14,072 nucleotides of DNA from Candidatus Sphingobacterium stercoripullorum (GTDB lineage: Bacteria; Bacteroidota; Bacteroidia; Sphingobacteriales; Sphingobacteriaceae), in the NCBI GenBank assembly GCA_019114715.1, contig DXEZ01000241.1, forward strand, positions 1 to 14,072, given 5' to 3'. A program made the translations under genes and the position numbers. Positions within the stretch are counted from its first letter, which is position 1; the number at the start of each line of letters is the position of its first letter. Of the stretch, positions 8,417 through 14,072 are shown piece after piece. Under the pieces are notes generated by a model. The model searched no databases and had not been told where the DNA came from. It saw only the letters and a program-made list of their open reading frames with translations.

Positions 8417-10195
8417 TTAAAAGTTAAATTGATATGCAAGCTCTCCTCTAGTTTCTGTAAACTGCGGGTTGCTTTCAATAATTGCCGTACCCGGATTGTT
8501 ATTAGTCACAAAGAGCTGTAGTGATATACTGTGCATCCTACTAAGCCTATATCTTCCGTTTAAAGAACCGTTAATAATTAAACTCTTACCAGTATAGGCG
8601 GACTTCCCTTGCATGATATTCGAGTTTAACCCAAACTGTGCTTTGTTTTCCAAAAAAGAATAATTACCACCAAATCCTACACCTTGGTAGGTATCCTCTC
8701 CATCACTTCGTTTCAATTGAGTGTAATTTAAATTGGAGAATAAGCTTAGATTTATAGCTGGAATATTTATAGTATAGGATGCCATATATTGATTGGTATT
8801 GATGTTTCTTGTTTGAGTTTCCGAATCGAAATAAGAATTATAGTCTTTCATACCGCTTAAATTAGCCGAGACCATAATCATATGTGTAAACCTCTCACCT
8901 TGAATGAAGTATTTAGGCGTTATACTGAGTACTTGTGTTGTTTGAACTATTTTTAGTGAGTCAGCAAAGCTCAATGTTTTTGGAGACTGATTGTTGGAGA
9001 AGTTACTAAATAGCAAGTCTACTCCGAACTCTTTGGTTAGCTGGCCAGCGATATTCGCTGTTCCAATAAAGCGTTTATTTGTTGCTTGTTTTTGGTTTCT
9101 AATATTATCCTTCTGTATACCAATGCTGATATTCCCTCTTAGCATACCATTGGGCAAACTGAAATTTGGATTGATGGTATAGGATTCTAAATCATTAGAG
9201 AAATAATATGCACCCATTGTGTTAAAATTTGGATCGACGCGCTTATAACTTAGCTTCACGCCGTAATAGCGTTCTTTATATCCTAGTGATGCTCCCAAGG
9301 CTGATAGCAAAGAAGAGCTTCCGTTCACATTGAAGGTGTTTTTGAGGTTTTCAAGGAAGGAAGAATTAGCCGAGTCTAAAGACAGTGGGGAGTTAATATC
9401 CCGAGTGTATAGGCTCACCGCCCCATCACTTTCAAAAAAGAACTTATCGATGATACTAAAGCGTGTTTGATAACCTAAAACCGAGTTGGCTTCGGCCAAT
9501 ACTTTGGCGTCATCGCCGATGAATTCTACAGGAGCACTGGTTGTATCGTCTTTGGCTGTTAAAAATGACAAGTCAAAATAATTATCCTTTGTTCCGTAAC
9601 CCAATTTCAGAGCCATTCCAGTTCTTGAGAATGAATAAGGAACCAAGGAAAGGGTTGTTGTATCAATCACTGTCGCTCGGTTTAATTTACCGTACACGAA
9701 GGCCGTTCGAAGCTTCCCTGGGTTCAGCTCCACTCCCGCCCCTAAAATAGTATGTCCTGCTAAAGTATAAGGTGAAAAGTTCAAGTTCCTATAACCCAGA
9801 TGAACAGTAACCCACTTATATTGAGGACTCAAACCAAATTTATTGAAAGGTTGCCTGAAGTCTTTATTTTCTGGAGAGAAGGTGAATGAAAAAGGAATAC
9901 TCCACCCGTATACATTGGCAGTGAAGTTTCCGTCAAAAACATAATTGAATTTCTCTTGTCTATTAGGAATACCACTAACATTATAAACCATGCTCCTTGC
10001 TTGAAGCCCACCCGTAAAGGTTAAAGGTTTTGTATGCCCTATTTGCGACAGATCCTGACCAAAACTCACTAACTGCGTCAGGAGAATTCCTATCAACACT
10101 AAAACAATAAGTCTGAGCAATTCATAAGCAGCAGATTTCTTACTGTTTGAAAGCAGTTTTCTAAAAAACGATGTATACAACGGCTCCCTTTTCAT
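8417..10195 (-). CDS. Predicted outer-membrane beta-barrel protein, first gene of the operon
   Basis: The 592-residue product has an unusually long N-terminal leader: about 26 mostly polar and basic residues, then a hydrophobic core (about 27-44, LLRLIVLVLIGILL) ending at SFGQ, with likely cleavage near 46-47. The mature part has many alternating polar/hydrophobic strands with aromatic girdles and no cysteine that I can see. It ends in YQFNF, the terminal phenylalanine typical of proteins inserted by BamA. The segment at about 95-160 (YGWSIPFSFTFS, GLSPQYKWVTVHLGYR, FSPYTLAGH, GAGVELNPG) resembles a widespread but uncharacterised Bacteroidota barrel family that I remember without a name. It has no TonB box or plug domain, so it is not a TonB-dependent receptor. 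It leads the operon, which fits a role as anchor or export route for the two large secreted proteins that follow. That role is inference. The start is ATG at 10195; the next methionine lies inside the mature protein. Confidence 0.87.
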   Translation of the reverse strand: MKREPLYTSFFRKLLSNSKKSAAYELLRLIVLVLIGILLTQLVSFGQDLSQIGHTKPLTFTGGLQARSMVYNVSGIPNRQEKFNYVFDGNFTANVYGWSIPFSFTFSPENKDFRQPFNKFGLSPQYKWVTVHLGYRNLNFSPYTLAGHTILGAGVELNPGKLRTAFVYGKLNRATVIDTTTLSLVPYSFSRTGMALKLGYGTKDNYFDLSFLTAKDDTTSAPVEFIGDDAKVLAEANSVLGYQTRFSIIDKFFFESDGAVSLYTRDINSPLSLDSANSSFLENLKNTFNVNGSSSLLSALGASLGYKERYYGVKLSYKRVDPNFNTMGAYYFSNDLESYTINPNFSLPNGMLRGNISIGIQKDNIRNQKQATNKRFIGTANIAGQLTKEFGVDLLFSNFSNNQSPKTLSFADSLKIVQTTQVLSITPKYFIQGERFTHMIMVSANLSGMKDYNSYFDSETQTRNINTNQYMASYTINIPAINLSLFSNLNYTQLKRSDGEDTYQGVGFGGNYSFLENKAQFGLNSNIMQGKSAYTGKSLIINGSLNGRYRLSRMHSISLQLFVTNNNPGTAIIESNPQFTETRGELAYQFNF

Positions 10196-10242
10196 AGATT
10201 ACTTGGTTATTGCTGTTCTAAAGTAGAGTTTCAAAAGCCTCT

Positions 10243-10267
10243 GTAGAATAGGCATTTAGTATTCTAC
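10243..10267. repeat. Perfect 8-bp inverted repeat before the barrel gene
   Basis: gtagaata at 10243-10250 and tattctac at 10260-10267 are exact reverse complements, 9 bases apart. The repeat sits 48 bases upstream of the barrel start codon, where it could be an operator or a hairpin in the mRNA leader. No A or T run follows that would make it a terminator. A related word, gtagaatac, occurs at 13493-13501 in the other leader region. Confidence 0.5.
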
Positions 10268-10511
10268 ACTTTTAAACAAGAATTCTAAGCTATTCAGTTA
10301 GTATTAAAATGTTATTGTAATAGCATAACCGATTCTTTGGGATAAAATGACTTTTTATGGCTATGGAATACCCCTCACAAGGCAGCTTATTGTACCACTG
10401 ACTCCTTTAATGAATGACCTTCTAAAGGCATATTTACTTTAGCAAAGGGTAAAATGATTTTTTTTAAAGGGAAAGTTTGTCTGCATGGTATGTACGCGGA
10501 TTAATATCCAA

Positions 10512-10542
10512 GAGAAAGCACCACCGGGCGGCAGTGCTTCTC
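10512..10542 (-). terminator. Possible terminator after the lipoprotein gene
   Basis: Thirty bases beyond the lipoprotein stop, gagaaagcac (10512-10521) pairs with gtgcttctc (10534-10542). This gives a 9-bp stem with one bulged A around a GC-rich loop that can extend by two more pairs. Read leftward, the hairpin is followed by TTGGATATTAAT, which is only moderately U-rich. It is therefore a weak intrinsic terminator or an mRNA-end stabilising hairpin. Confidence 0.4.
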
Positions 10543-10572
10543 ATCATAGAACAAACAAATTATTATGAAAAA

Positions 10573-11307
10573 TTAATACTCAAACTGAGCTTTAGGCCCC
10601 AACGGCAACTTGGATGTTGAGAACATATCAAATATACTAGAAAACAAGGACTTAAACACAAAGTCTTTCATTTGAATCTCAACTGTTTTGTCAATATTCT
10701 GTCCTTCCTCTTCCTGACCATAGGCAAGAAACAAGGTGCTTTCTAAGTCCCCACGTATATAAGAATAACCACTATATCTATCTTCATCATCGCCACCAAA
10801 GAAATGGCTAGCCGTTTTTGAGTCTGTAATTTTAGCGACCCCGTGAACCGCATTTCTGTCTTTCCCATCATTCGAGTGGTAGATCATAAAGTCGTTTCCG
10901 ACTCTCCTAGTTAATATTACTGATGCTATGTCACTACCCTTTACATTGTAAGCTTCGCCTACTACGTCGAAAGTCCCTTTAGGATTATTATACTTACTCA
11001 CAGGTAGTGAAAAAATTACATATAAGCTTTCTGAACTCCCCATCCCACCTTCAACATTTTCTAATTCTACGCTAGTGGCAACTGCTATGATATCAAAGTA
11101 TGACTCCCCATCTTCTACCGCCTCATCGTAAGTTGTTACGATTTGGGTAAAACGAAAGTTCATTACCTTTCCATCGACAATAACGTCGACTCCTTTATCG
11201 TCACCAAATGGATTATCATCTGGTCCGTCATCTTTGGAACATCCTACTGTTACAAAAAGTAACAGCAGCACCAATGCTCCAAAAACAACTTTAATTCTTC
11301 TCATCAT
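10573..11307 (-). CDS. Lipoprotein, probably exported to the cell surface
   Basis: The 244-residue product starts with a lipoprotein signal: basic MMRRIK, hydrophobic core 7-19, and a lipobox-like TVGC with Cys23 as the lipidated residue. SKDDGPDD follows directly. An acidic S/K-D-D tail just after the cysteine is the known lipoprotein export signal of Bacteroidota and sends the protein to the outer face of the outer membrane. The mature part is a compact beta-rich domain with segments such as DVIVDGKVMNFRF (41-53) and YVIFSLPVSKYNNPKGTFDVVG (96-117). It vaguely recalls small Bacteroidota lipoprotein domains of unknown function, and I cannot name the family. It begins 8 bases after the small barrel gene and surely shares its transcript. 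Function unknown; surface lipoprotein location is well supported. Confidence 0.87.
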   Translation of the reverse strand: MMRRIKVVFGALVLLLLFVTVGCSKDDGPDDNPFGDDKGVDVIVDGKVMNFRFTQIVTTYDEAVEDGESYFDIIAVATSVELENVEGGMGSSESLYVIFSLPVSKYNNPKGTFDVVGEAYNVKGSDIASVILTRRVGNDFMIYHSNDGKDRNAVHGVAKITDSKTASHFFGGDDEDRYSGYSYIRGDLESTLFLAYGQEEEGQNIDKTVEIQMKDFVFKSLFSSIFDMFSTSKLPLGPKAQFEY

Positions 11308-11315
11308 AATTTCTA

Positions 11316-11855
11316 CTATTTACTGAATAAAACGTAACCAACGCGAGCAGCAATAAAGTTCGCGCTACCTCCTGATGAAATCATTTGGAAACGTGCTGAA
11401 ACATCCAGGTTTCCAAACATTTTACCGACACCAGCTGCAAAGCTAAAGTGAGAAGAAGAACCCGATGCGCTGCCCATTCCAAAACCATCAAGAATATCGC
11501 TCTTAACCTTAGTCTTATAGGATACTAAACCTATTTGAGGCTCTACATAAAATCCATCAAATGTGTGTCTATAACCAGGCATAAAAGGAATTATTGCAGT
11601 TTTGATAGACATAAATTCATTGCTACCTTTCGATCCAAACGATATGTATCCGGTAGTAAATGTAATGTCTCCGGCATCGGATATTCCATAATGTCCTTTT
11701 GCCGTTCCGCCAATACCTATATTGCTATACTCCCCGAAATCACCAAGTGGCAACGCTACATCGGCACCAAGACTGATTAGTATGTTCCCTTTTTGCGCTG
11801 TAGCAAAACCAACAAATAAGAATAAGAATGAGATAATTAATAATTGCTTTTTCAT
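11316..11855 (-). CDS. Small outer-membrane beta-barrel protein
   Basis: I chose the ATG at 11855, giving 179 residues, because it yields an exact signal peptide (MKKQLLIISFLFLFVGFATA, cleavage before QKG). A good Bacteroidota promoter also lies just upstream, at 11907-11937, so the longer frame from 11909 would start almost at the transcription start. The mature part has glycine-rich amphipathic strands separated by short turns (ISLGADVALPLGDF, IGIGGTAKGHYGIS, ITFTTGYISFG, FYVEPQIGLVSYK, FSFAAGVGKMFG, VSARFQMISSG, FIAARVGYVLF). This is the usual pattern of the 8-stranded OmpA/Omp_b-brl-like barrels that are numerous in Bacteroidota, which are roughly 160-220 residues long. It forms a two-gene operon with the lipoprotein gene. 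The two could form a barrel-lipoprotein pair, though nothing in the sequence proves contact. The substrate, if any, is unknown. Confidence 0.87.
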   Translation of the reverse strand: MKKQLLIISFLFLFVGFATAQKGNILISLGADVALPLGDFGEYSNIGIGGTAKGHYGISDAGDITFTTGYISFGSKGSNEFMSIKTAIIPFMPGYRHTFDGFYVEPQIGLVSYKTKVKSDILDGFGMGSASGSSSHFSFAAGVGKMFGNLDVSARFQMISSGGSANFIAARVGYVLFSK

Positions 11856-11906
11856 AATGAATAATTTTCTAGTGTTTAAAAATCTGTTTCTTTTTAATTT
11901 ATAGAA

Positions 11907-11937
11907 CAAATAGACTTATAAAGCTCAAATGCTGCAA
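11907..11937 (-). promoter_or_regulatory. Bacteroidota-type promoter for the small barrel/lipoprotein operon
   Basis: Read leftward, TTG (11937-11935) is followed after 20 bases by TCTATTTG (11914-11907). This matches the Bacteroidota -33 TTG and -7 TAnnTTTG consensus with one mismatch in the -7 box. Transcription would start near 11900 and leave a leader of about 45 bases before the ATG at 11855. The position supports the shorter start of that gene. Confidence 0.5.
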
Positions 11938-12112
11938 TAGAGAATTAGTGAGCGTGGCAATTGAATGATTAAATCGTGCTTTTGAGTGAGTATTAAAAAA
12001 AATTGTCACTAGCGCACTTTGAGTTGCCTTTTGGGACTAACATTACTTATTTTTAATATAATACCAGGTCATTATTCACTTATAATTAGATCTTAGATTA
12101 TCGTCTACTATT

Positions 12113-12137
12113 TTTGATCAGGCCCCATATTTGATCA
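12113..12137. repeat. Direct repeat of TTTGATCA with 17-bp period
   Basis: TTTGATCA occurs at 12113-12120 and again at 12130-12137. Each copy contains the palindrome TGATCA. The copies lie between the small barrel promoter and the next gene's terminator, about 200 bases upstream of the promoter. They could be paired binding sites or chance in AT-rich DNA. Confidence 0.25.
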
Positions 12138-12239
12138 TGTAAGCAAAAATCGCCTGGGAGCTGAGTGTTAATATCCGTTATCCTTTGATGCATATACCTT
12201 TATAATAAGAGACTTACTCAAACACCATCTCCCCTAATG

Positions 12240-12275
12240 AAAAGAAAAAGGCTAAAGATACTGAATTCTCTAGCC
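12240..12275 (-). terminator. Strong intrinsic terminator of the DUF3108-like gene
   Basis: On the leftward transcript GGCUAGAGA (12275-12267) pairs with UCUUUAGCC (12258-12250) over 9 positions including one G-U, around an 8-base loop. UUUUUCUUUU follows directly. It lies about 77 bases after the stop at 12352. This is the best terminator in the window and has the correct polarity only for leftward transcription. Confidence 0.82.
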
Positions 12276-12313
12276 CTACAATTAAACTACAATTTAACCT
12301 TCACATTATTATG

Positions 12314-12348
12314 ATTCCATTTCGCCCTTCTAAAAGCCAAATGGGAAT
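12314..12348 (-). other. Bulged hairpin just after the DUF3108-like stop codon
   Basis: attccattt (12314-12322) pairs with aaatgggaat (12339-12348), a 9-bp stem with one bulged base and a 16-base loop. It starts 3 bases beyond the stop codon and lacks a U-run, so it is more likely an mRNA-end protecting structure than a terminator. Chance is possible. Confidence 0.3.
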
Positions 12349-12351
12349 TAC

Positions 12352-13329
12352 TTACATAGCATATTTTGTTAGTGACATATTGGATACCACTTTATTTTTC
12401 TCATGAGATTCCTGCTTAACCAACCCAACCTGAGGCGAGATCCACAGGTAATCCACTTGTGGAGGCATCACTCTATTTATTCCCATTACGGAAACGGAAG
12501 TTTGAACTACCGACCTTATTTTCATACACTCGAAATCACCCGCTGACGTACTTACCATTTCTTTAGCTTCTACTATACGGTCTACTTGATTCACCGTAAT
12601 CTCCATTTTCCCCGCTCCAGCAATTTCGTTAGCGAAAGAGAAGTTTACATCATCTAATTCTAGCCCTGGAAAAAGTTGTTTTGGAAATACAGCATAACCA
12701 TTCTTTAAATCAAGCTTAGTTTTCACCTCTGATGGCTCAATATGTTTCTTTAAATCCGGGTTATTTTGAATGAGTGACTTCATCATCTCCCCCACATCTA
12801 GGTAGATTTTATTACCCTCACACACGTATTGCATCTCCATATCGTAATTTTGACCATCTAAAACAGTAGACGCCTTTAAGTGGGCTACCAATTTCCCTTT
12901 GGTATTTTCAAGATCTACAACCTGGTAATCTGAAACCGCCTTCATTCCCCCAGAACTGGTCTCATAGGTGAAAGTTGATCCCTTGGTAAACCATATAAAA
13001 CTCCCACAATCATCGCGATCAGATAGCACCATAATTTGCTCTGGTCTAGACTCAACAGAGGGTAGGTTTAAGCTTTGGCTAAGCTCTCCCTTTTCCAGTT
13101 TTTTATTACTTTTCTTTTTATCTCCAGTAACGGCATCTTTCGCTGCCTTGTCAGTTGCATTTTCACCTTTATCCAAAGTTTTATCAACTGCCCTTTCTGC
13201 TTTTCTCTCGATTCTATTCTCCACCTTCTTTTGCACTTTCTCCCCAAAGCCTTTGAATAATTGCGCTTGGGTAAGCTGTGCTGAAAAAAGAAGGTATACC
13301 AATAGAACGGTATATTTAATTCTGATCAT
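12352..13329 (-). CDS. Exported DUF3108/TapB-like protein with charged N-terminal helix
   Basis: The 325-residue product has a signal peptide (MIRIKYTVLLVYLLFSAQLTQAQ, cleavage near 22-23). A highly charged Lys/Glu/Ala-rich, probably helical segment follows at about 25-82 (KVQKKVENRIERKAERAVDK). It resembles the low-complexity linker found at this place in many Bacteroidota proteins that begin LFKGFGEKV. From about residue 105 the rest is a beta-rich domain. Its end fits the DUF3108/TapB family: a substrate-like strand VSTSAGDFECMKIRS (259-273), then DYLWISPQVGLVKQES (293-308) and a final LTKYAM. Related proteins are exported and poorly characterised. There are three cysteines (108, 170, 268), with no lipobox and no transmembrane segment. 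The gene is monocistronic, with a -7 box at 13364-13371 and a strong terminator behind it, and is divergent from the 7TM-like gene. Function unknown; the family assignment is moderately sure. Confidence 0.85.
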   Translation of the reverse strand: MIRIKYTVLLVYLLFSAQLTQAQLFKGFGEKVQKKVENRIERKAERAVDKTLDKGENATDKAAKDAVTGDKKKSNKKLEKGELSQSLNLPSVESRPEQIMVLSDRDDCGSFIWFTKGSTFTYETSSGGMKAVSDYQVVDLENTKGKLVAHLKASTVLDGQNYDMEMQYVCEGNKIYLDVGEMMKSLIQNNPDLKKHIEPSEVKTKLDLKNGYAVFPKQLFPGLELDDVNFSFANEIAGAGKMEITVNQVDRIVEAKEMVSTSAGDFECMKIRSVVQTSVSVMGINRVMPPQVDYLWISPQVGLVKQESHEKNKVVSNMSLTKYAM

Positions 13330-13363
13330 AACTTTATCATTTAAACTCCTAGCTTAAAAGTAG

Positions 13364-13371
13364 CAAAGCTA
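13364..13371 (-). promoter_or_regulatory. Putative -7 box for the DUF3108-like gene
   Basis: Read leftward the bases are TAGCTTTG, an exact match to the Bacteroidota -7 element TAnnTTTG, 34 bases before the start codon at 13329. No TTG is found at the usual -33 distance, so only half of the promoter is supported. Confidence 0.42.
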
Positions 13372-13554
13372 ATCTGGAATTTAAAGAGCTATCGAGAATT
13401 ACCCTACTATCAATGAGTATTGGCAAGTATTGAGTTAGAATTTCAAATACTAATTCGGTTTATTAAAACAAATTGTTTTTCCTTACCTTGTGGTAGAATA
13501 CTTTTAAAATTATAAACTGCGAGATTTCTCCTTATTTTGAATGAATGCCTAGAG

Positions 13555-13665
13555 ATGTTAAAATCAATACTTACTGAAAGGAACCTAATACTCAACCAAA
13601 ATAAGGCTTTAATAACTACCTGTTTGTTGACTGCTGTAGTTACTGTATATTTATTTATTCTATAA
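13555..13665 (+). CDS. 36-residue single-TM ORF, possible lost N-terminus of the downstream gene
   Basis: ATG at 13555 opens a 36-codon frame ending at TAA (13663-13665). The peptide has a basic/polar start (MLKSILTERNLILNQNK) followed by a hydrophobic segment (ALITTCLLTAVVTVYLFIL), so it would be a small type II membrane peptide. It is in the same frame as the membrane-protein gene, whose first ATG lies 33 bases after this stop, and the intervening codons are open. Bacteroidota 7TM or LytTR-type sensors often begin with such a positively charged start and one transmembrane segment. The ORF may therefore be the original N-terminus cut off by a nonsense change, a real small upstream peptide, or chance. 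No clear ribosome-binding site is visible. Confidence 0.25.
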   Translation: MLKSILTERNLILNQNKALITTCLLTAVVTVYLFIL

Positions 13666-13698
13666 CTAAAACTCTTTATTATCTATTTTCAGTGGGAA

Positions 13699-14072
13699 AT
13701 GTTTATTTCATTAATTAGAAATCAACTAATACAAAAAATAGAACCTTTAGGACAATTATTACCTACAAACCAAATGCCTCAGAGGTTTTCAGTTGATGAG
13801 TATATAAGCCTGATAAATAACACAGACATGGTAGGCCTTTTCTTTTGTGGCTCCATGGCAGTGTTGGCAATTTTTATTTTCTTAGTGTTCTTGAAGAATA
13901 AAGAACGAATTTACCTCCATTATGGGTCCTTCCTATTTTTCATGTTTATTTATGCTGGTCTATATATACTGAACCTACTATGGCCCAATTGCGATCCCCA
14001 GACATTAAGAAAGATCGCTGCTAGGCTTGTGGAACCTGTAACCATCGTATCATTTGGGTGTTACACTTTATT
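13699..14072 (+). CDS. N-terminal part of a multi-pass membrane sensor, 7TM-DISM-like (cut by window end)
   Basis: The frame is open from 13666, the first ATG is at 13699, and 124 complete codons run to the window end, so the gene is partial. After a roughly 45-residue non-membrane start (FISLIRNQLIQKIEPLGQLL) come hydrophobic segments at about 46-65 (GLFFCGSMAVLAIFIFLVFL) and 72-94 (YLHYGSFLFFMFIYAGLYIL). A third segment begins near 111 (VEPVTIVSFGCYTL). A first helix ending in a basic patch (KNKER), then a Y-x-x-Y-G second helix, then an R-x-V/L-E-P entry to the third helix is the pattern I associate with 7TM-DISM sensor domains. In Bacteroidota these commonly carry LytTR or histidine-kinase output. 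The output domain lies outside the window. Assignment is by resemblance only. No Shine-Dalgarno is seen, which is common in this phylum. Confidence 0.7.
   Translation, partial: MFISLIRNQLIQKIEPLGQLLPTNQMPQRFSVDEYISLINNTDMVGLFFCGSMAVLAIFIFLVFLKNKERIYLHYGSFLFFMFIYAGLYILNLLWPNCDPQTLRKIAARLVEPVTIVSFGCYTL

Larger units (their letters stand above)
10196..10572. other. Leader and intergenic region upstream of the three-gene operon
   Basis: This 377-base region separates the lipoprotein stop from the barrel gene start. I find no coding sequence. It contains a bulged hairpin just after the lipoprotein gene (10512-10542) and a perfect 8-bp inverted repeat 48-72 bases before the barrel start (10243-10267). 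I could not find a good TAnnTTTG/TTG promoter pair facing the barrel gene; the closest, TACCCTTTG at 10443-10451 read leftward, has one base too many. The operon promoter should nevertheless lie here unless transcription reads through from upstream. Confidence 0.6.
11856..12351. other. Non-coding region between the small barrel gene and the DUF3108-like gene
   Basis: No convincing gene is seen on either strand in this roughly 500-base AT-rich stretch. It contains the promoter of the small barrel operon (11907-11937), a direct repeat of TTTGATCA (12113-12120 and 12130-12137), a strong leftward terminator (12240-12275) and a bulged hairpin directly after the stop of the next gene (12314-12348). 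The remainder, about 11940-12110, shows nothing I can identify. Confidence 0.6.
13330..13698. other. Divergent intergenic region with short ORF
   Basis: This 369-base region separates the leftward DUF3108-like gene from the rightward membrane-protein gene. It should carry both promoters. I see a good leftward -7 box at 13364-13371 but no convincing rightward promoter. A 36-codon ORF (13555-13665) in the same frame as the rightward gene is listed separately. The rest is AT-rich and unassigned. Confidence 0.55.

Noticed and set aside
8417..10195. TonB-dependent receptor or SusC-like transporter
   Set aside because: 592 residues without a plug domain or TonB box, and no SusD-like lipoprotein follows.
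11856..11909. Longer N-terminus of the small barrel protein starting at 11909
   Set aside because: The 18 extra residues (MFYKLKRNRFLNTRKLFI) would displace a textbook signal peptide from the N-terminus, and the start codon would lie within or next to the predicted -7 promoter box.
12968..13357. Rightward 129-codon open frame opposite the DUF3108-like gene
   Set aside because: The Phe/Leu/Ser-rich translation is simply the complement of the Lys/Glu/Ala-rich helix of the leftward gene, and no promoter or start signal faces right.
1..14072. CRISPR array, tRNA, rRNA, insertion sequence or prophage signals
   Set aside because: No regularly spaced repeats, no cloverleaf-like or rRNA-like sequence and no transposase or integrase motifs were seen on either strand.

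Overview
The window looks like a chromosomal piece of a Bacteroidota (Bacteroidetes) genome, probably an environmental member of the Cytophagales or a related order. The support is: low G+C (roughly 40% by eye), several secreted or outer-membrane proteins ending in aromatic beta-barrel motifs, a lipoprotein with the Bacteroidota surface-export tail (Cys-Ser-Lys-Asp-Asp), promoter boxes of the TAnnTTTG type, an apparent 7TM-DISM-like sensor start, and a giant secreted protein whose N-terminus matches a family I know only from Bacteroidota. The exact taxon cannot be read from the sequence.

Layout. Positions 1-269 are non-coding and hold a leftward terminator. Positions 270-10195 carry three tightly packed leftward genes, in transcription order: a 592-residue predicted outer-membrane beta-barrel (8417-10195), a 2026-residue secreted multidomain protein (2328-8408) and a 680-residue secreted protein made of fibronectin-III-like repeats (270-2312). 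The junctions are only 8 and 15 bases, so this is almost certainly one transcription unit of nearly 10 kb. A 377-base gap follows. A second leftward pair encodes a small beta-barrel protein (11316-11855) and a surface-type lipoprotein (10573-11307), 8 bases apart, with a good promoter at 11907-11937. After a roughly 500-base non-coding stretch with a strong terminator lies a leftward single gene for an exported DUF3108/TapB-like protein (12352-13329). A divergent rightward gene begins at 13699 and runs off the window. It encodes a membrane protein that looks like the start of a 7TM-type sensor.

Biology. All six leftward genes encode exported proteins, so the window is a cell-envelope locus. 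The most interesting part is the barrel / giant protein / FN3 operon. Neither large protein shows a recognisable type IX secretion C-terminal domain, and a barrel gene leads the operon. It is therefore reasonable, but unproven, that the barrel serves as export or docking partner for the giant protein and that the FN3 protein is an accessory surface component. The giant protein combines an N-terminal TANFOR-like module, several carboxypeptidase-regulatory-like (Ig-like) domains, two low-complexity insertions and an unassigned, apparently all-beta C-terminal region of about 800 residues with lipid-transfer-like or stalk-like character. A short ORF in frame with, and just upstream of, the 7TM-like gene suggests that this gene may have lost its N-terminus to a stop codon.
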